Part shown: positions 35,541 through 45,072 of the stretch, in pieces | Position numbering within the stretch: position 1 is the stretch's first letter | How the letters are laid out: each line of letters starts with the position of its first letter | Position numbers and translations under genes: made by a program | Notes under the pieces: generated by a model | What the model saw: the letters and a program-made list of their open reading frames with translations, nothing else | Told to the model about the DNA's origin: nothing | Database searches by the model: none | Assembly: GCA_002162075.1 (NCBI GenBank) | Contig: CP021423.1 | Coordinates: 682,001 to 746,000 of the forward strand | Direction of reading: 5' to 3' | DNA: 64,000 nucleotides | From: Armatimonadetes bacterium Uphvl-Ar1 | GTDB lineage: Bacteria > Armatimonadota > Fimbriimonadia > Fimbriimonadales > Fimbriimonadaceae

Positions 35541-36553
35541 TTGAGATTAGTACCGCAGATCGGCATCGACTTGGGGACAGCGAACATTTTGGTGTTTCGT
35601 CGTGGAAAAGGCATTGTTTTGAATGAGCCAACGGTTGTTGCGATCAACACGAAAACGAAGCGTGTTTTGGCGGTTGGGAACGATGCGCGTGAGATGCTGG
35701 GCCGGACTCCGGGGAACATTACGGCGATTCGACCGATGCGAGACGGGGTGATTGCTGAGTACACGGTGACGGAGAAGATGCTTGAGTACATCCGGAAGAA
35801 AACCGTTCCGGGGCCGGGTTTTGTGAAACCAGTGGCGTTGATTTGTGTTCCTAGCGGTGTGACCAACGTTGAGCGCCGGGCGGTTTTGAAGGCAGCCCAT
35901 GCGGCAGGATTTCAGCGGGCGAGCACGATTGAAGAACCGATGGCCGCGGCGATTGGGGCTGGTTTACCGATTTCGACTGCAGGCGGAAATATGGTGGTGG
36001 ATATTGGGGGTGGAACCACAGATATTGCGGTCATTAGCTTGGGGGGAATTGTCAAATCTGCAAGTCTTCGGATTGGGGGAACAAGATGGATGAGGCGATC
36101 ATTCGCCATATCCGGAATGTATACAATTTGGGGATTGGGGAACCGACAGCCGAGGAACTGAAAATTAGGATTGGCAGTGCTTTTCCGCTAGATCCAGAAC
36201 TGCAAATGGAAGTTCGGGGTCGGGATATGGTTGCGGGGCTTCCGAAGACGGTGGAAGTTTCTAGCGTTGAGATTAGGGAGGCATTGAGTGAGCCAGTGCG
36301 CCAGATTGCAGAAAAGCTGTGTCAGGTTTTGGAAGAGACTCCGCCGGAGTTGAGTAGCGACGTGATTGAGCGCGGAATTGTTCTGACTGGGGGTGGGGCA
36401 CTTTTGAGAGGGCTGAGCACGCTGTTGGAGAACATCACACAGATTCCAGTCAGGGTTGCTGACAATGCATTAGATTGCGTAGCAATAGGGACTGGTCGGG
36501 CCTTGGAACAGATGGATGCGATTGAGAAATCAGGGGCAGTAACACGAATATGA
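35541..36553 (+). CDS. mreB: Rod-shape-determining protein MreB (apparent frameshift)
   Basis: An actin-like cytoskeletal ATPase that guides lateral wall growth. The start is TTG directly after murA. Phosphate-1 loop [28 protein letters not shown], then [13 protein letters not shown] and [19 protein letters not shown] are intact. The frame is lost at the G5 run 36075-36079 in the sequence for SLRIGG. Adding one base joins it to [20 protein letters not shown] and the rest, with [14 protein letters not shown] near the end, giving a normal 337-residue MreB. A truncated MreB would be non-functional, so an assembly error is likely. Confidence 0.95.
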
Positions 36554-37044
36554 AGCGGTTGGCGAGTCTTGGATTGATGGGAGTTTTGTTAGGCGGTATC
36601 GGGGTTGCCGAACAACCGGTGCCTCAGGCTCTACATAACGATTTTGTGACGGTTGTCACGGAACTCGATAAGGCTTCTTCAAAGCGACTCGGGCTGCAGC
36701 CAACTCAGTTTTCAACTCGTGATGGGGTTATTTCTCGTAAGGAATTTGTTGCGACATTGTTTGATTTGGACAAAAAATATTCGGCAAAGTACCGAGTGAC
36801 GTCTCGACCGTTTGATACTTATCCGGATGTTGTTGCTCAGTTCAATAAGGGGGTGACGGTTGACCAGTTGTTGAAATTGAGTCGATGGGGGATGATCGCT
36901 CCAGTGGGGCCGATTGTCGTGAATCCTGGAGACAAGATGAGTAATGAAGAAGTTGGGGATGCTCTCGGTTACTTTTTTTCCAGAGTGGCAGTTTATTCTC
37001 ACCAGCCTGATCCGAAATGGACACCCGAATTACAAGGTTTTTGA
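36550..37044 (+). CDS. Exported protein of unknown function (SLH-like features)
   Basis: A 164-residue protein with a signal peptide (residues 1-20, ending near GVAEQ). The mature part has segments reminiscent of S-layer homology motifs (ISRKEFVATLFDLDKKY; FDTYPDVVAQFNKGVTVDQLLKL), but no complete SLH domain can be claimed. Its ATG overlaps the mreB stop (ATGA), so it is probably translated with mreB and may act at the envelope. Confidence 0.65.
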   Translation: MKRLASLGLMGVLLGGIGVAEQPVPQALHNDFVTVVTELDKASSKRLGLQPTQFSTRDGVISRKEFVATLFDLDKKYSAKYRVTSRPFDTYPDVVAQFNKGVTVDQLLKLSRWGMIAPVGPIVVNPGDKMSNEEVGDALGYFFSRVAVYSHQPDPKWTPELQGF

Positions 37045-37081
37045 GCCTGACGATTCGTGATTAGATTGCCGATATTGTTGA

Positions 37082-38582
37082 GTGGTGGCTGCTCAACCGC
37101 GATGGTCGCAAGACGACCTTTGGGATTTGTTTGACCTTAGCCCGGTCTCAGATTCGGATATTCAGAAGTACTTGGACGTGACTCTTGCCAAGTGCGTGAG
37201 TTGGTTTCGTGCGAGTGGCGGTTCGATTTTTTTACAGGATGGGGCGGATGGGTTTGTGTTGCGGGCGAAGTTTGGCGAGCAAAAACGGTTGCCGCACGAT
37301 GCGACAATTGAGAAGGGGCAGGGAATTGCGGGGATTGTGGCGATGAGCGGGGTTGCCCGGTTGATTGATGACCCGTCCCTATATCCGGACATGGCTGGAG
37401 TTGAGGGGAACCAAGGGATTTCGAGTTCGATGGTTATTCCACTGGCGGATCCGCGGCGGGTGGTGATTGGGGTTTTGAACATCAGCCGTAAGATGGGCGA
37501 GCCAGCTTTTCGAGAGATTGATTTGGATCAGGCAGTGGCTTTGGCGGCGCATGTTTCTTTGGCAGTCGGGAACGCGGAGTTGGTGAACCGGTTGAAGTCA
37601 AGTTGGGAGCAAACGGCGGTGGCTAACGAGCAACTTGTTGCGGTTTTGGACTCGGTGGGGGGGCGGTTTGGGTCGTTGATGGTGGGGGTCGGGTGGTTAA
37701 TCAGAATTTTCCAGCGGCGGAGCTTGAGAGTGAAGCGGGAGTCATGGAAGTTGGGTTGGCGATGCCTCGGTTGGTTGAATCGGCTTTGGCGGACAGCGAT
37801 ACAATTCGGGCTCAAGTTTATGATTCAGGGGTAGACAGGACTTGGTTGATGCGGGCGACGCCATTGGAGAGTGGGGGGCGGTTGTTGCGGCACAAGAGAT
37901 CACTGAGCATGAGCGGCAGCAACGAGAGTTGGGTCGGGTTCGGCGTTTGGCGGAGATCGGGCAGATGACGGCGGCAATTGCCCATGAAATTCGGAATCCA
38001 TTGACGGGTATTCGAAGTGCGGCTCAGATGATTCGACAGCATCCGGAAGTTGGGGCGGAGTTTAGCGATTTGATTGAAGAAGAGGCGATGAAGTTGAATT
38101 CGCTTTGTGATGAGTTTTTGGAGTTTGCGCGGCCATTCCAGCTCAATTTGAATCCGGAATCACTCGGTGGAATCGTGGAGTCGGTGGTTCGGTTGATTGG
38201 GGCTCAATCAAGGGAGTCCGGAGTTGAACTCGATCTGACGATTGACGAAGCTGGAGGAGAGCTTATGCTCGATGGTCGCAGGATGGGGCAAGTTGTCCAT
38301 AACTTAGTGAGGAATGCGATTGAAGCTTCGTCACCGGGGCAAAAAGTAATAGTGAAAGTGGGTGAGGGTTGGTTTGAGGTGGAAGATTTTGGAGGTGGGA
38401 TGGATGAGGAGACGGTTGAGAAACTGTTTTCACCATTCTTTACGACTAAGGCAGATGGAACGGGCCTTGGTTTATGTACGAGCCGGAAAATTGTGGATGC
38501 ACATGGTGGGGACATGGTTGTGCGTTCGGAATTGGGGGTTGGTACGACGTTTACCGTTCGACTAGATTGGGAACAGAAATGA
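37082..38582 (+). CDS. GAF-domain sensor histidine kinase (two apparent frameshifts)
   Basis: An NtrB-like kinase. Residues about 25-175 form a GAF sensor domain (GGSIFLQDGADGFVLRAKFG; EKGQGIAGIVAMSG), followed by a PAS-like linker (VNQNFPAAELES), a HisKA domain with the phosphoacceptor in AAIAHEIRNPLTGIRSAAQ, and an HATPase with VVHNLVRNAIEASSPG, FGGGMDEETVEKLFSPFFTT and GTGLGL. The frame breaks at the G7 run 37657-37663 and again at the G6 run 37873-37878. One added base at each site restores a continuous 500-residue kinase. The start is GTG. The stop overlaps the regulator gene, so this is a two-component pair. Confidence 0.9.
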
Positions 38583-39772
38583 GCAGTAAGAAGCGCGTGT
38601 TGATTGTTGACGACGAATTGAACATTCGACGTATTTTGCAAGCGTCGTTTGACAAAAACGGCTGGGTTGCATTGACGTCGGAGAGTGGTCACGAGGCTTT
38701 GCGCTTGCTGGAGCGCGAGCACGTTGACTGTGTTTTAACTGACGTCACGATGCCGGGGATGAGTGGTTACGACTTACAAAAAGAGATCAGTGCGATCTAT
38801 CCAGATTTGCCAGTTGTGATCATGACTGCATTCGGGACAATTCCCCAGGCGATTGAAGCGATTCGGCACGGAGCGTTTGAATTCGTAACGAAGCCGTTTG
38901 ATTTGGATTTAGTCAAGAAGATTATTCAGAACGCACTGGATGGTGTTGAGCCTGGCCAGAAGAAATCGTCCAAGGTCAAGAAGAAGGTGAAGTCGGGTGA
39001 GACCGCCCGAGCATTCATTGCGGAATCTCCGGCGATGAAAGAGATTTTGGAGATGGTTCAGCAGGTTGCAGACAGCCGGGCTACGGTTTTGGTTACCGGT
39101 GAAAGTGGCACGGGTAAAGAAGTTGTTGCTCGGCTGATCCACACTTATTCGGATCGAAAGGAGAACCCCTTTGTGGCGATCAGTTGTGCGGCTCTGCCGG
39201 AGACTTTGCTTGAAAGTGAGCTTTTTGGCCACGAGAAGGGGGCTTTTACTGGAGCTGATCAAGCGAAAGCTGGGCGATTTGAACTTGCTGATTCAGGCAC
39301 GTTCTTTTTGGATGAGGTCGGGGATATTCCGATGCCGATCCAGATTAAGTTGCTTCGGGTTTTGCAGGAGCGGGAGTTTGAGCGATTGGGTTCTACCAAG
39401 CCAACCCGGGTGGATGTTCGGTTGGTAACAGCAACGAATCGGGATTTGCAAGAAGCAGTTGATGACGGGTCGTTCCGACTCGACTTGCTGTATCGGTTGC
39501 AGGTTGTGGAGATTATGTTGCCGCCGCTTCGGGATCGGCGCGAGGACATTGTTCCGCTTTGTGAGCACTTTTTGGCGAAGTATGCGGCGGAAAACAACCG
39601 CAAACTAGCATCGGTTGGAGCGGAAGCACTGGCTTTGCTTGAGGGATACGGTTGGCCGGGGAACGTGCGTGAGCTAGAGAACACGATGGAACGAGCTACG
39701 GTAATGGCGGGGCCGGATGAAATGGAACTCTTGCCTAAGCACTTGCCACCGAAAATGCGATCAGCGGCTTGA
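38579..39772 (+). CDS. Sigma-54-dependent response regulator lacking a DNA-binding domain
   Basis: A 397-residue NtrC-type protein. The receiver domain has D11/D12, phosphoacceptor D55 (VLTDVTMPG) and K105. The AAA+ domain has Walker A GESGTGKE (174-181), the sigma-54 contact loop GAFTGA (221-226) and GTFFLDEVGDI (Walker B). The sequence ends about 20 residues after GWPGNVRELENTMERA, so there is no Fis-type helix-turn-helix. It should activate sigma-54 polymerase from solution or through a partner. Its start overlaps the kinase stop (ATGA). The last bases overlap the convergent gene. Confidence 0.93.
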   Translation: MSSKKRVLIVDDELNIRRILQASFDKNGWVALTSESGHEALRLLEREHVDCVLTDVTMPGMSGYDLQKEISAIYPDLPVVIMTAFGTIPQAIEAIRHGAFEFVTKPFDLDLVKKIIQNALDGVEPGQKKSSKVKKKVKSGETARAFIAESPAMKEILEMVQQVADSRATVLVTGESGTGKEVVARLIHTYSDRKENPFVAISCAALPETLLESELFGHEKGAFTGADQAKAGRFELADSGTFFLDEVGDIPMPIQIKLLRVLQEREFERLGSTKPTRVDVRLVTATNRDLQEAVDDGSFRLDLLYRLQVVEIMLPPLRDRREDIVPLCEHFLAKYAAENNRKLASVGAEALALLEGYGWPGNVRELENTMERATVMAGPDEMELLPKHLPPKMRSAA

Positions 39773-40266
39773 GCGGGGTACAGGTTTGTAGACCCAAATG
39801 GTGCCGGATTTAACTCCGGCAAGGTTAATCGTGTCGCGAGTGACGTACTTTCGACCGTTGCTGTTTTGTTGAAGTACGGTGGCGACTTTGGTTTCGGAAT
39901 TAAATTTTTCGATGATTGACGTGTGTTGCTGGGTTGTGTATGTGAAAGTCGTGTTGCCGGACCTGGTGACGATTCTGACATTGCGGAATTGAAGAATGTC
40001 TCCGGTTTTGAGTTCAATTTCTTTGGTAGAGGGGTTATGGTTGCTTTGCGATTTCCCCACACATAGTCACCGCTGGATGGTGAGTCGGGCCATGTGCCGT
40101 ACGGTTTGGCTTTGATGGCATCGAGAGCTTCAGCGGACAGTTCGGCACATTCTCCGCGACCGACTTGCTTCCCCAGTTGTTGGCGCGCGAAATCCGCGAC
40201 ACCTTCTTGCCAGGCGTCGGATGCTTGGGTTTCCAGTAACACAATTGAGCAGAGCACTGAGAGCAT
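39761..40266 (-). CDS. Exported CHAP-like protein (apparent frameshift)
   Basis: The N-terminus MLSVLCSIVLLETQASDAWQ looks like a signal peptide. The following GKQVGRGECAELSAEAL holds a cysteine in the context of CHAP/NlpC-type cysteine peptidases. The frame is lost at the C4 run 40055-40058; one added base joins it to KTGDILQFRNVRIV and TTQQHTSIIEKF, where the His of such folds is expected, giving 168 residues. It could cut peptidoglycan, or be a non-catalytic relative. It converges on the NtrC-type gene with 12 bp of overlap. Confidence 0.65.
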
Positions 40267-40478
40267 GGAATTTCTTCCCTAGGATACGACTTTGCGCGGC
40301 TGATTGGTACCAATGGCTGGTTAAATTTCCTGAATCAATGAGTTTCGCCTCTGTTTAGTCGGTTGTTGAGTAGGTAATGTTATTGGGTGGGCTCTTGATT
40401 GTTGGAGTCACGCCAGCCGAGATGACAACGGCGTTTCTCGGCGTAGAAAAGTGGTGGGGAGCCTGAGGAGATTGCCGC

Positions 40479-41546
40479 ATGTTGAATTACGACAAGTCCA
40501 TCGTTGAAGAGTTAGAAGAGAGCCGGCCGAAGATTCCGGTTGGATTGCTTTCCCGGCAGGAGAAAGACCGGTTGATTGAGCGGGGATTTTTGGCTTTGTA
40601 TCGGTGGTATGTGGATCGGAGCCAGGCTTTGCGGAATTGGAGTCCGGATCGGGATGTTTTGTGGAAGAACATTCGGCAGGATCATTCGTATGAAGTGAAT
40701 CGGATTTTAGAGGGATTTTTTGCGGTTGAGCAGTATGTGCCGGACTATGTTGAGAATATTGTGAACTTGATTCGGGGGAGCCACGGTCGTTCGCATTTTC
40801 AGATTCGGTGGGGGAGTGAGGAGGCCAAGCACGCGGATTTGTGGCATAACGCCTGTTTGTTTAGTCGGTTCCGGAGTCCGGATTGGCTCCGCAAGTACAT
40901 GGGCGAACTGAGGTCGAACCAATGGACTTTGCCTTGGGAGGGCGACCCGATGCGGATGATTTTTTATACGGTTTTTCAGGAGCGTGCGACACAGATCAAC
41001 TACTTGGGGATGGGCGTCATTGCGAAAGGGCAGTCGAAAAAGGAGGAGTTTAAGGACTCAGCTGATCCCGTTTTGGTGCAGGCTTCGCGATTGATTGCGA
41101 TTGACGAAGCGGCGCATTACAACTTCTTTTTGGAGGGGGCGCGATTGTTCCTCTACTACTATCCTGCTCAGGCGATTGAGGCGATGCACGATGTGATCAA
41201 GTACTTTTCGATGCCGGCGGGAGCGATTATTCCGGACTACGATGAGTTTTCGACCATTGTTCACAAGGCAGGGATTTACGGGCCGCGGGAACATGCGAAG
41301 GATGTGATCCAGGTGGCATTGAACAATCTGGGGATGGCGAGTAAGAAGATGTTGGAAGAAGGGATTCGGAAGACTCGTTTGGTGCCGGATGAGGACGGGA
41401 ATTTGCGGGAAACGGCGATTTTTCCTGGGTTGGACTTTTCTCATATTGAGGATGCGGTTAGGCGGATGTTTGACCGGACGGGCAAATTTGAGGCGGAGAT
41501 CGGGTTTGACGAGGTTGATCCGCTGGAGTTTAAGCCGGGGTATTGA
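40479..41546 (+). CDS. Acyl-ACP desaturase (ferritin-like di-iron)
   Basis: A 355-residue soluble di-iron enzyme of the stearoyl-ACP desaturase type, which introduces a cis double bond into acyl-ACP with O2 and ferredoxin. Iron ligands can be placed: E84 (FAVEQY), the E-x-x-H motif in SEEAKH with H118, E168 (VFQERA) and the second motif DEAAH with H213. GAGGAG lies upstream of the ATG. The next gene starts inside its stop codon (TGATG). This would give oxygen-dependent control of membrane fluidity. Confidence 0.9.
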   Translation: MLNYDKSIVEELEESRPKIPVGLLSRQEKDRLIERGFLALYRWYVDRSQALRNWSPDRDVLWKNIRQDHSYEVNRILEGFFAVEQYVPDYVENIVNLIRGSHGRSHFQIRWGSEEAKHADLWHNACLFSRFRSPDWLRKYMGELRSNQWTLPWEGDPMRMIFYTVFQERATQINYLGMGVIAKGQSKKEEFKDSADPVLVQASRLIAIDEAAHYNFFLEGARLFLYYYPAQAIEAMHDVIKYFSMPAGAIIPDYDEFSTIVHKAGIYGPREHAKDVIQVALNNLGMASKKMLEEGIRKTRLVPDEDGNLRETAIFPGLDFSHIEDAVRRMFDRTGKFEAEIGFDEVDPLEFKPGY

Positions 41547-41845
41547 TGAGTTTGGATGATGGCTCTCTGCGTGATCAAGTGCGGGAAGCTTGGTGGCGGT
41601 TTGACCCGATCGGAGTTCGGGAGGCTCGGAGTTCCTGCGCGGATGAGTACGACACCTACATTGCCTGGACGGTGAATGCACTCTTTGGTGCGGGGGATGT
41701 TGAGGGGGTTGTGAGGAGGGCAGTAGAGGCGATGGGTGGGTTGAGTTGGTTGGGGGTGGATCATATTGAGGGGTTCTTAGGGGAGTTGAGGCCGTTGCAG
41801 TCGAGTCGCAATGACTCCGACGGAGGGGGGGAGTGTGACAAGTGA
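41546..41845 (+). CDS. Hypothetical protein coupled to the desaturase
   Basis: A 99-residue acidic protein. The ATG at 41546 shares a base with the desaturase stop, which fixes the start. A central DEYDTYIAWTVNALFGAGDVEGVVRRA segment resembles the small helical DUF1871-type proteins, but this is only a loose resemblance. The C-terminus is polar and could be altered by an undetected frameshift at the G7 run near 41825. Function unknown. Confidence 0.55.
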   Translation: MSLDDGSLRDQVREAWWRFDPIGVREARSSCADEYDTYIAWTVNALFGAGDVEGVVRRAVEAMGGLSWLGVDHIEGFLGELRPLQSSRNDSDGGGECDK

Positions 41846-41916
41846 TCATGCCTTCCCCGACCCTTACTTCAAATTCTCTGAAGAATTTCTAGTTTTCGTT
41901 TTCCGTCATTGCTTCA

Positions 41917-42675
41917 TCAGGCTAAAGAGGTTGTCCTGGCAGGGCTGGGTGAATTGGCAATCGGGGGGAGGAGTTCTCCGAGGTTGTGGGGTTTGAACAG
42001 AGATTCATCGAGACCGTAGCCAAACGATCCGGCGCGGAGGGTGGGGCGGCGGCGGGAGGCGTGGGAGTCGGTCCAGACGATGAGGGCTTGCTGGTTCGCG
42101 CGGCCGTGGACGGTGGGGTATTCGGCGGAAGGGGGTTCGAGGTAGGAGTTTGACTCGAATGTTGGTGTGGAAGCGAACGTGTTGATTCGGGCCGAAGTGG
42201 CGAAGGCAATTGTGTTGCTGGATTCTTCGATTTGGGTGCTTGTGACGGGAATTGGGATTTCTTGGTAGGTGGGGGCAGGGAAGTTGCTCGGGCTGAGGTA
42301 ACTGTAGTTGTAGGCATAGCCAGTATCGCCGAGGGCAGGTCGGTTTTTGAGTTGGAGTAGAGGATCGGCTTGGATTTGCCCGCTGCGCATGTAGGTATGG
42401 AGAAGGGCTTCTTCTTTGCGCAGGGTAATTCCGTCGTAGCTTCCCCACCAGTAGTAAGTTTTGCCGGGAGCGGAGGTGCTTGCCCGCATGAGGGTGTCAT
42501 CGTAATCGGCGGCGTAGAGTGTCCAGGCGAGACCAATTTGCTTGAGATTGCTTAAAGATTGCGTGGCTTTGGCGGCGGTTTTTGCTTGGGCAAAAACGGG
42601 GAAGAGGATAGCGGCGAGGATCGCGATGATGGCGATGACGACGAGAAGCTCGATGAGCGTGAATGCGCTTTTCAT
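41917..42675 (-). CDS. Prepilin-type (DUF1559-like) secreted protein under a cobalamin riboswitch
   Basis: A 252-residue protein with a type IV pilin-like N-terminus: [20 protein letters not shown] with the Glu at position 5 of the mature chain, followed by [14 protein letters not shown] globular domain follows with [21 protein letters not shown] (the usual DUF1559 segment) and a late [17 protein letters not shown] stretch related to the H-X9-DG motif. AGGAAA lies before the ATG. The roughly 50 bp upstream adjoin a cobalamin riboswitch in the same orientation, and no other gene follows on this strand. It is presumably processed by a prepilin peptidase and exported through a type II/IV-pilus machine. 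A role in B12 capture is my speculation. Confidence 0.85.
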   Translation of the reverse strand: MKSAFTLIELLVVIAIIAILAAILFPVFAQAKTAAKATQSLSNLKQIGLAWTLYAADYDDTLMRASTSAPGKTYYWWGSYDGITLRKEEALLHTYMRSGQIQADPLLQLKNRPALGDTGYAYNYSYLSPSNFPAPTYQEIPIPVTSTQIEESSNTIAFATSARINTFASTPTFESNSYLEPPSAEYPTVHGRANQQALIVWTDSHASRRRPTLRAGSFGYGLDESLFKPHNLGELLPPIANSPSPARTTSLA

Positions 42676-42727
42676 TTTTTGGTTTCCTATGCTCGTAGGG
42701 GTTGGCCTATTGAGTTGTTGTTTTGAA

Positions 42728-42850
42728 GCGCGGCAGGCATTCGGACTTCTCGTTTGAGTTGAGTTACCGTTGCGGCACAGTGCCGGATTTTCACCGGTCT
42801 TCCCCTGTTCGCCTTTTGTGAGGCGCGCGATCCACGACAGATCGCTCGGG
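42728..42850 (-). promoter_or_regulatory. Cobalamin (B12) riboswitch
   Basis: Read on the minus strand, the core is almost consensus: AACAGGGGAAGACCGGTGAA, then AATCCGGCACTGTGCCGCAA and CGGTAACTC, followed by the closing GAGAAGTCCGAATGCCTGCC element near 42735-42754. A GCCTCACAAAAGGC hairpin precedes the core. About 50 bases separate the aptamer end from the ATG of the prepilin-like gene, enough for a translational or terminator-type expression platform, which I could not resolve. Confidence 0.93.
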
Positions 42851-42960
42851 CTTCTGAGGCTGAGTATGGTCTTGGGGCGGGAATGCAAGTGGGCTTTTTG
42901 GGGTGCTTCGATAGGCTCAAGTGGGGTGAGTGGGTTTGGGTAGAGTTATGGGATTACAGG

Positions 42961-44385
42961 ATGAGCAACTCCTCAATGGTAGAGATGCAGGTAAAGCGAG
43001 AAGATTTGAACCCGGCAACAGTTCAGTTGGCGGTTGAGTGCAGTGAAGACCAGATCAAAGCGGGTTTCGACCGTGCTTTGCGTGACTTGAGCAAGAAGGT
43101 CAAGGTTCCGGGCTTCCGCCCAGGGAAGGCCCCGAAGAAGATGGTTGAGGAGGCGATTAATCCTCAGGCACTTTATGAGACGGCGGCGGAGAATATTGTT
43201 CGTAAGGCTTATGAAGAAGCGGCGAAAGCAGAGGATTTGAAGCCAGCGGGTCAGCCGAGTGTGGACATTTTGGAATTTTATCGCGGAGGCGAGCCGCTCG
43301 AAGATGGCAAGATTGCTGACCCGGCGTTCAAGTTTAGTGTGAAGGTTCCGCTGGAGCCGGTGGTCGAGCTGGCGGAGTACAAAGGTTTGGAAGCCAATCG
43401 TCCTGGAGTTGCGGTGAGCGACGAGGAGATTGATCACCAGATTGAAGAGCTTCGCCGGGGCCAAGGTAAGAAGAGCGAAGTTTCCGATCGGGGTATCCAA
43501 GAAGGCGATGCAGTTGTCCTCTCGTTGACCGCCGATGACGATGAATCGCGCAGCTTTATGGTGATCGCAGGTCAGACTTTCGACGGTTTGGACAAGGCGA
43601 TGATGGGGATGGTCGCGGACGATGTGAAGGCGGTGACTTTGGAGTATCCGGAGAACTTCCAGCATGAAGGTTGGAAGGGCCAGAAGAAGAAAACCAAGCT
43701 CTCGATCAAGTCTGTGAGTGCGTTCCAACTTCCGGCTTTGGACGATGAATTTGCAAAGGGTTACAACTTTGACAATGTTGATGCGCTTCGGGAGCGAGTT
43801 CGCCAAGGCATCACTGAAGTCAAAGAGAACGCAGCAAAGGACATGGTTCGCGATCAATTGCTTGATGCTTTGCTGAGTAAGAGCACGGTTCACGTTGCCG
43901 AAAACACTTGGGAAAGTGTTGTGGATCGCCGTTTGCGCGAGATGGGACAGGAACTACAGGCTCGCGGAGCGAAGTTTGAGGATTACTTCAAGCAGAACGG
44001 ATTGACGGAAGAAGAGTTCATTGAGCAACTTAAATCGGATGCGAAAGTGAATGTCGAGCGTGCGGTTGTGATCCAGAAGTTGTTCCAGGACAACAAGATG
44101 GAGATCAAGCAGGACGATTTGAATAGTTTCTTCAACCAAGTGATTGCGGAGAACAATGTTCCTCACGACCAGGTTGAAGCCTTTGCGAAGGAATATGGCG
44201 CGCAGATTCGCGAGGAAGTGATTTTCCGCGCGATGACGAGCAAGGTGACAGATTTGTTGATTGAACATGCAAAGATCACCGAGGGTGCGGCACCGGCGGC
44301 CAAAAAGTCAACGGCGAAAAAGGCTGATGGTGAAAAAGCTCCGGCGAAAAAGGCAACTAAGGCAACAAAGAAGTCAGAAAAGTAG
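42961..44385 (+). CDS. tig: Trigger factor
   Basis: A ribosome-bound chaperone with peptidyl-prolyl isomerase domain. About 474 residues: the N-terminal ribosome-binding domain has KKVKVPGFRPGKAPKKMVE (signature loop FRP), an FKBP-type domain spans about residues 170-270 (EGDAVVLSLTADD), and a long helical C-domain follows. The lysine/alanine-rich tail is an extension. Start choice is uncertain (ATG 42961, 42976 or 42985). It is divergent from the riboswitch-controlled gene and leads the tig-clpP-clpX cluster. Confidence 0.95.
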   Translation: MSNSSMVEMQVKREDLNPATVQLAVECSEDQIKAGFDRALRDLSKKVKVPGFRPGKAPKKMVEEAINPQALYETAAENIVRKAYEEAAKAEDLKPAGQPSVDILEFYRGGEPLEDGKIADPAFKFSVKVPLEPVVELAEYKGLEANRPGVAVSDEEIDHQIEELRRGQGKKSEVSDRGIQEGDAVVLSLTADDDESRSFMVIAGQTFDGLDKAMMGMVADDVKAVTLEYPENFQHEGWKGQKKKTKLSIKSVSAFQLPALDDEFAKGYNFDNVDALRERVRQGITEVKENAAKDMVRDQLLDALLSKSTVHVAENTWESVVDRRLREMGQELQARGAKFEDYFKQNGLTEEEFIEQLKSDAKVNVERAVVIQKLFQDNKMEIKQDDLNSFFNQVIAENNVPHDQVEAFAKEYGAQIREEVIFRAMTSKVTDLLIEHAKITEGAAPAAKKSTAKKADGEKAPAKKATKATKKSEK

Positions 44386-44397
44386 TAACGTTAAATT

Positions 44398-44425
44398 GGG
44401 CCTGCACGGATGACGCTTCAGGCCC
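44398..44425 (+). other. Intergenic hairpin between tig and clpP
   Basis: GGGCCTG (44398-44404) pairs with CAGGCCC (44419-44425) without a T-tract. It may stabilise an mRNA end or partly reduce read-through into clpP. Confidence 0.5.
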
Positions 44426-44458
44426 GACAACTCCATTAAAGGTACAGGGATTGACAGA

Positions 44459-45058
44459 ATGAATGAAATGAATGTTGGAGTCCCGTTTGTCATTGAGCAA
44501 ACGGCCCGTGGTGAGCGCAGTTACGACATCTGGTCACGTCTTCTCAAAGATCGGATTGTGTTTTTGGGGACTCCGGTTGATGACTATGTGGCCAATCTTT
44601 TGATTGCCCAATTCTTGTTCCTGGAAAAAGAAGATCCGGACAAGGATATTGATTTTTACATTCACAGCCCGGGCGGGAGCGTGAGTGCGGGTCTGGCAAT
44701 TTATGACACGATGAAGATGATCAAGCCAGATGTTGCGACGATTTGTGTCGGTCAAGCGGCTTCAATGGGCGCGGTTTTGCTTTCAGGCGGGACAAAGGGG
44801 AAGAGGTACTGCTTGAACAATGCTCGTGTGATGATCCACCAGGTGAGTGGTGGGGCTCAGGGTCAATTGACGGATATGAAAATTGCGATCCAGGAAGCTG
44901 ACCGATACATGAGTATTTTGATGGGGATTCTTGCTGAAGCAACTGGCAAACCAATTGAAGAAGTGACCAAGGACTGTGACCGAGACCACTTCATGTCGGC
45001 AGAAGAAGCGACGAATTATGGAATCGTGGATAAAGTTCTGAAGCCAGGCGAACGATAA
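44459..45058 (+). CDS. clpP: ATP-dependent Clp protease proteolytic subunit
   Basis: A 199-residue serine peptidase that forms the barrel of the Clp protease. The N-terminal [20 protein letters not shown], the oxyanion segment [17 protein letters not shown], the catalytic serine S102 in GQAASMGA and histidine H127 in MIHQ are all present, with the [11 protein letters not shown] block near residue 174. It lies between tig and clpX with short gaps, as in many bacteria, so ClpX is the likely unfoldase partner. Confidence 0.98.
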   Translation: MNEMNVGVPFVIEQTARGERSYDIWSRLLKDRIVFLGTPVDDYVANLLIAQFLFLEKEDPDKDIDFYIHSPGGSVSAGLAIYDTMKMIKPDVATICVGQAASMGAVLLSGGTKGKRYCLNNARVMIHQVSGGAQGQLTDMKIAIQEADRYMSILMGILAEATGKPIEEVTKDCDRDHFMSAEEATNYGIVDKVLKPGER

Positions 45059-45072
45059 TAAAGGGAAGGAAC

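Noticed and set aside
42676-42888. Upstream extension of the prepilin-like frame
   Set aside because: This stretch is the cobalamin riboswitch and leader; the prepilin signal starts at 42675.
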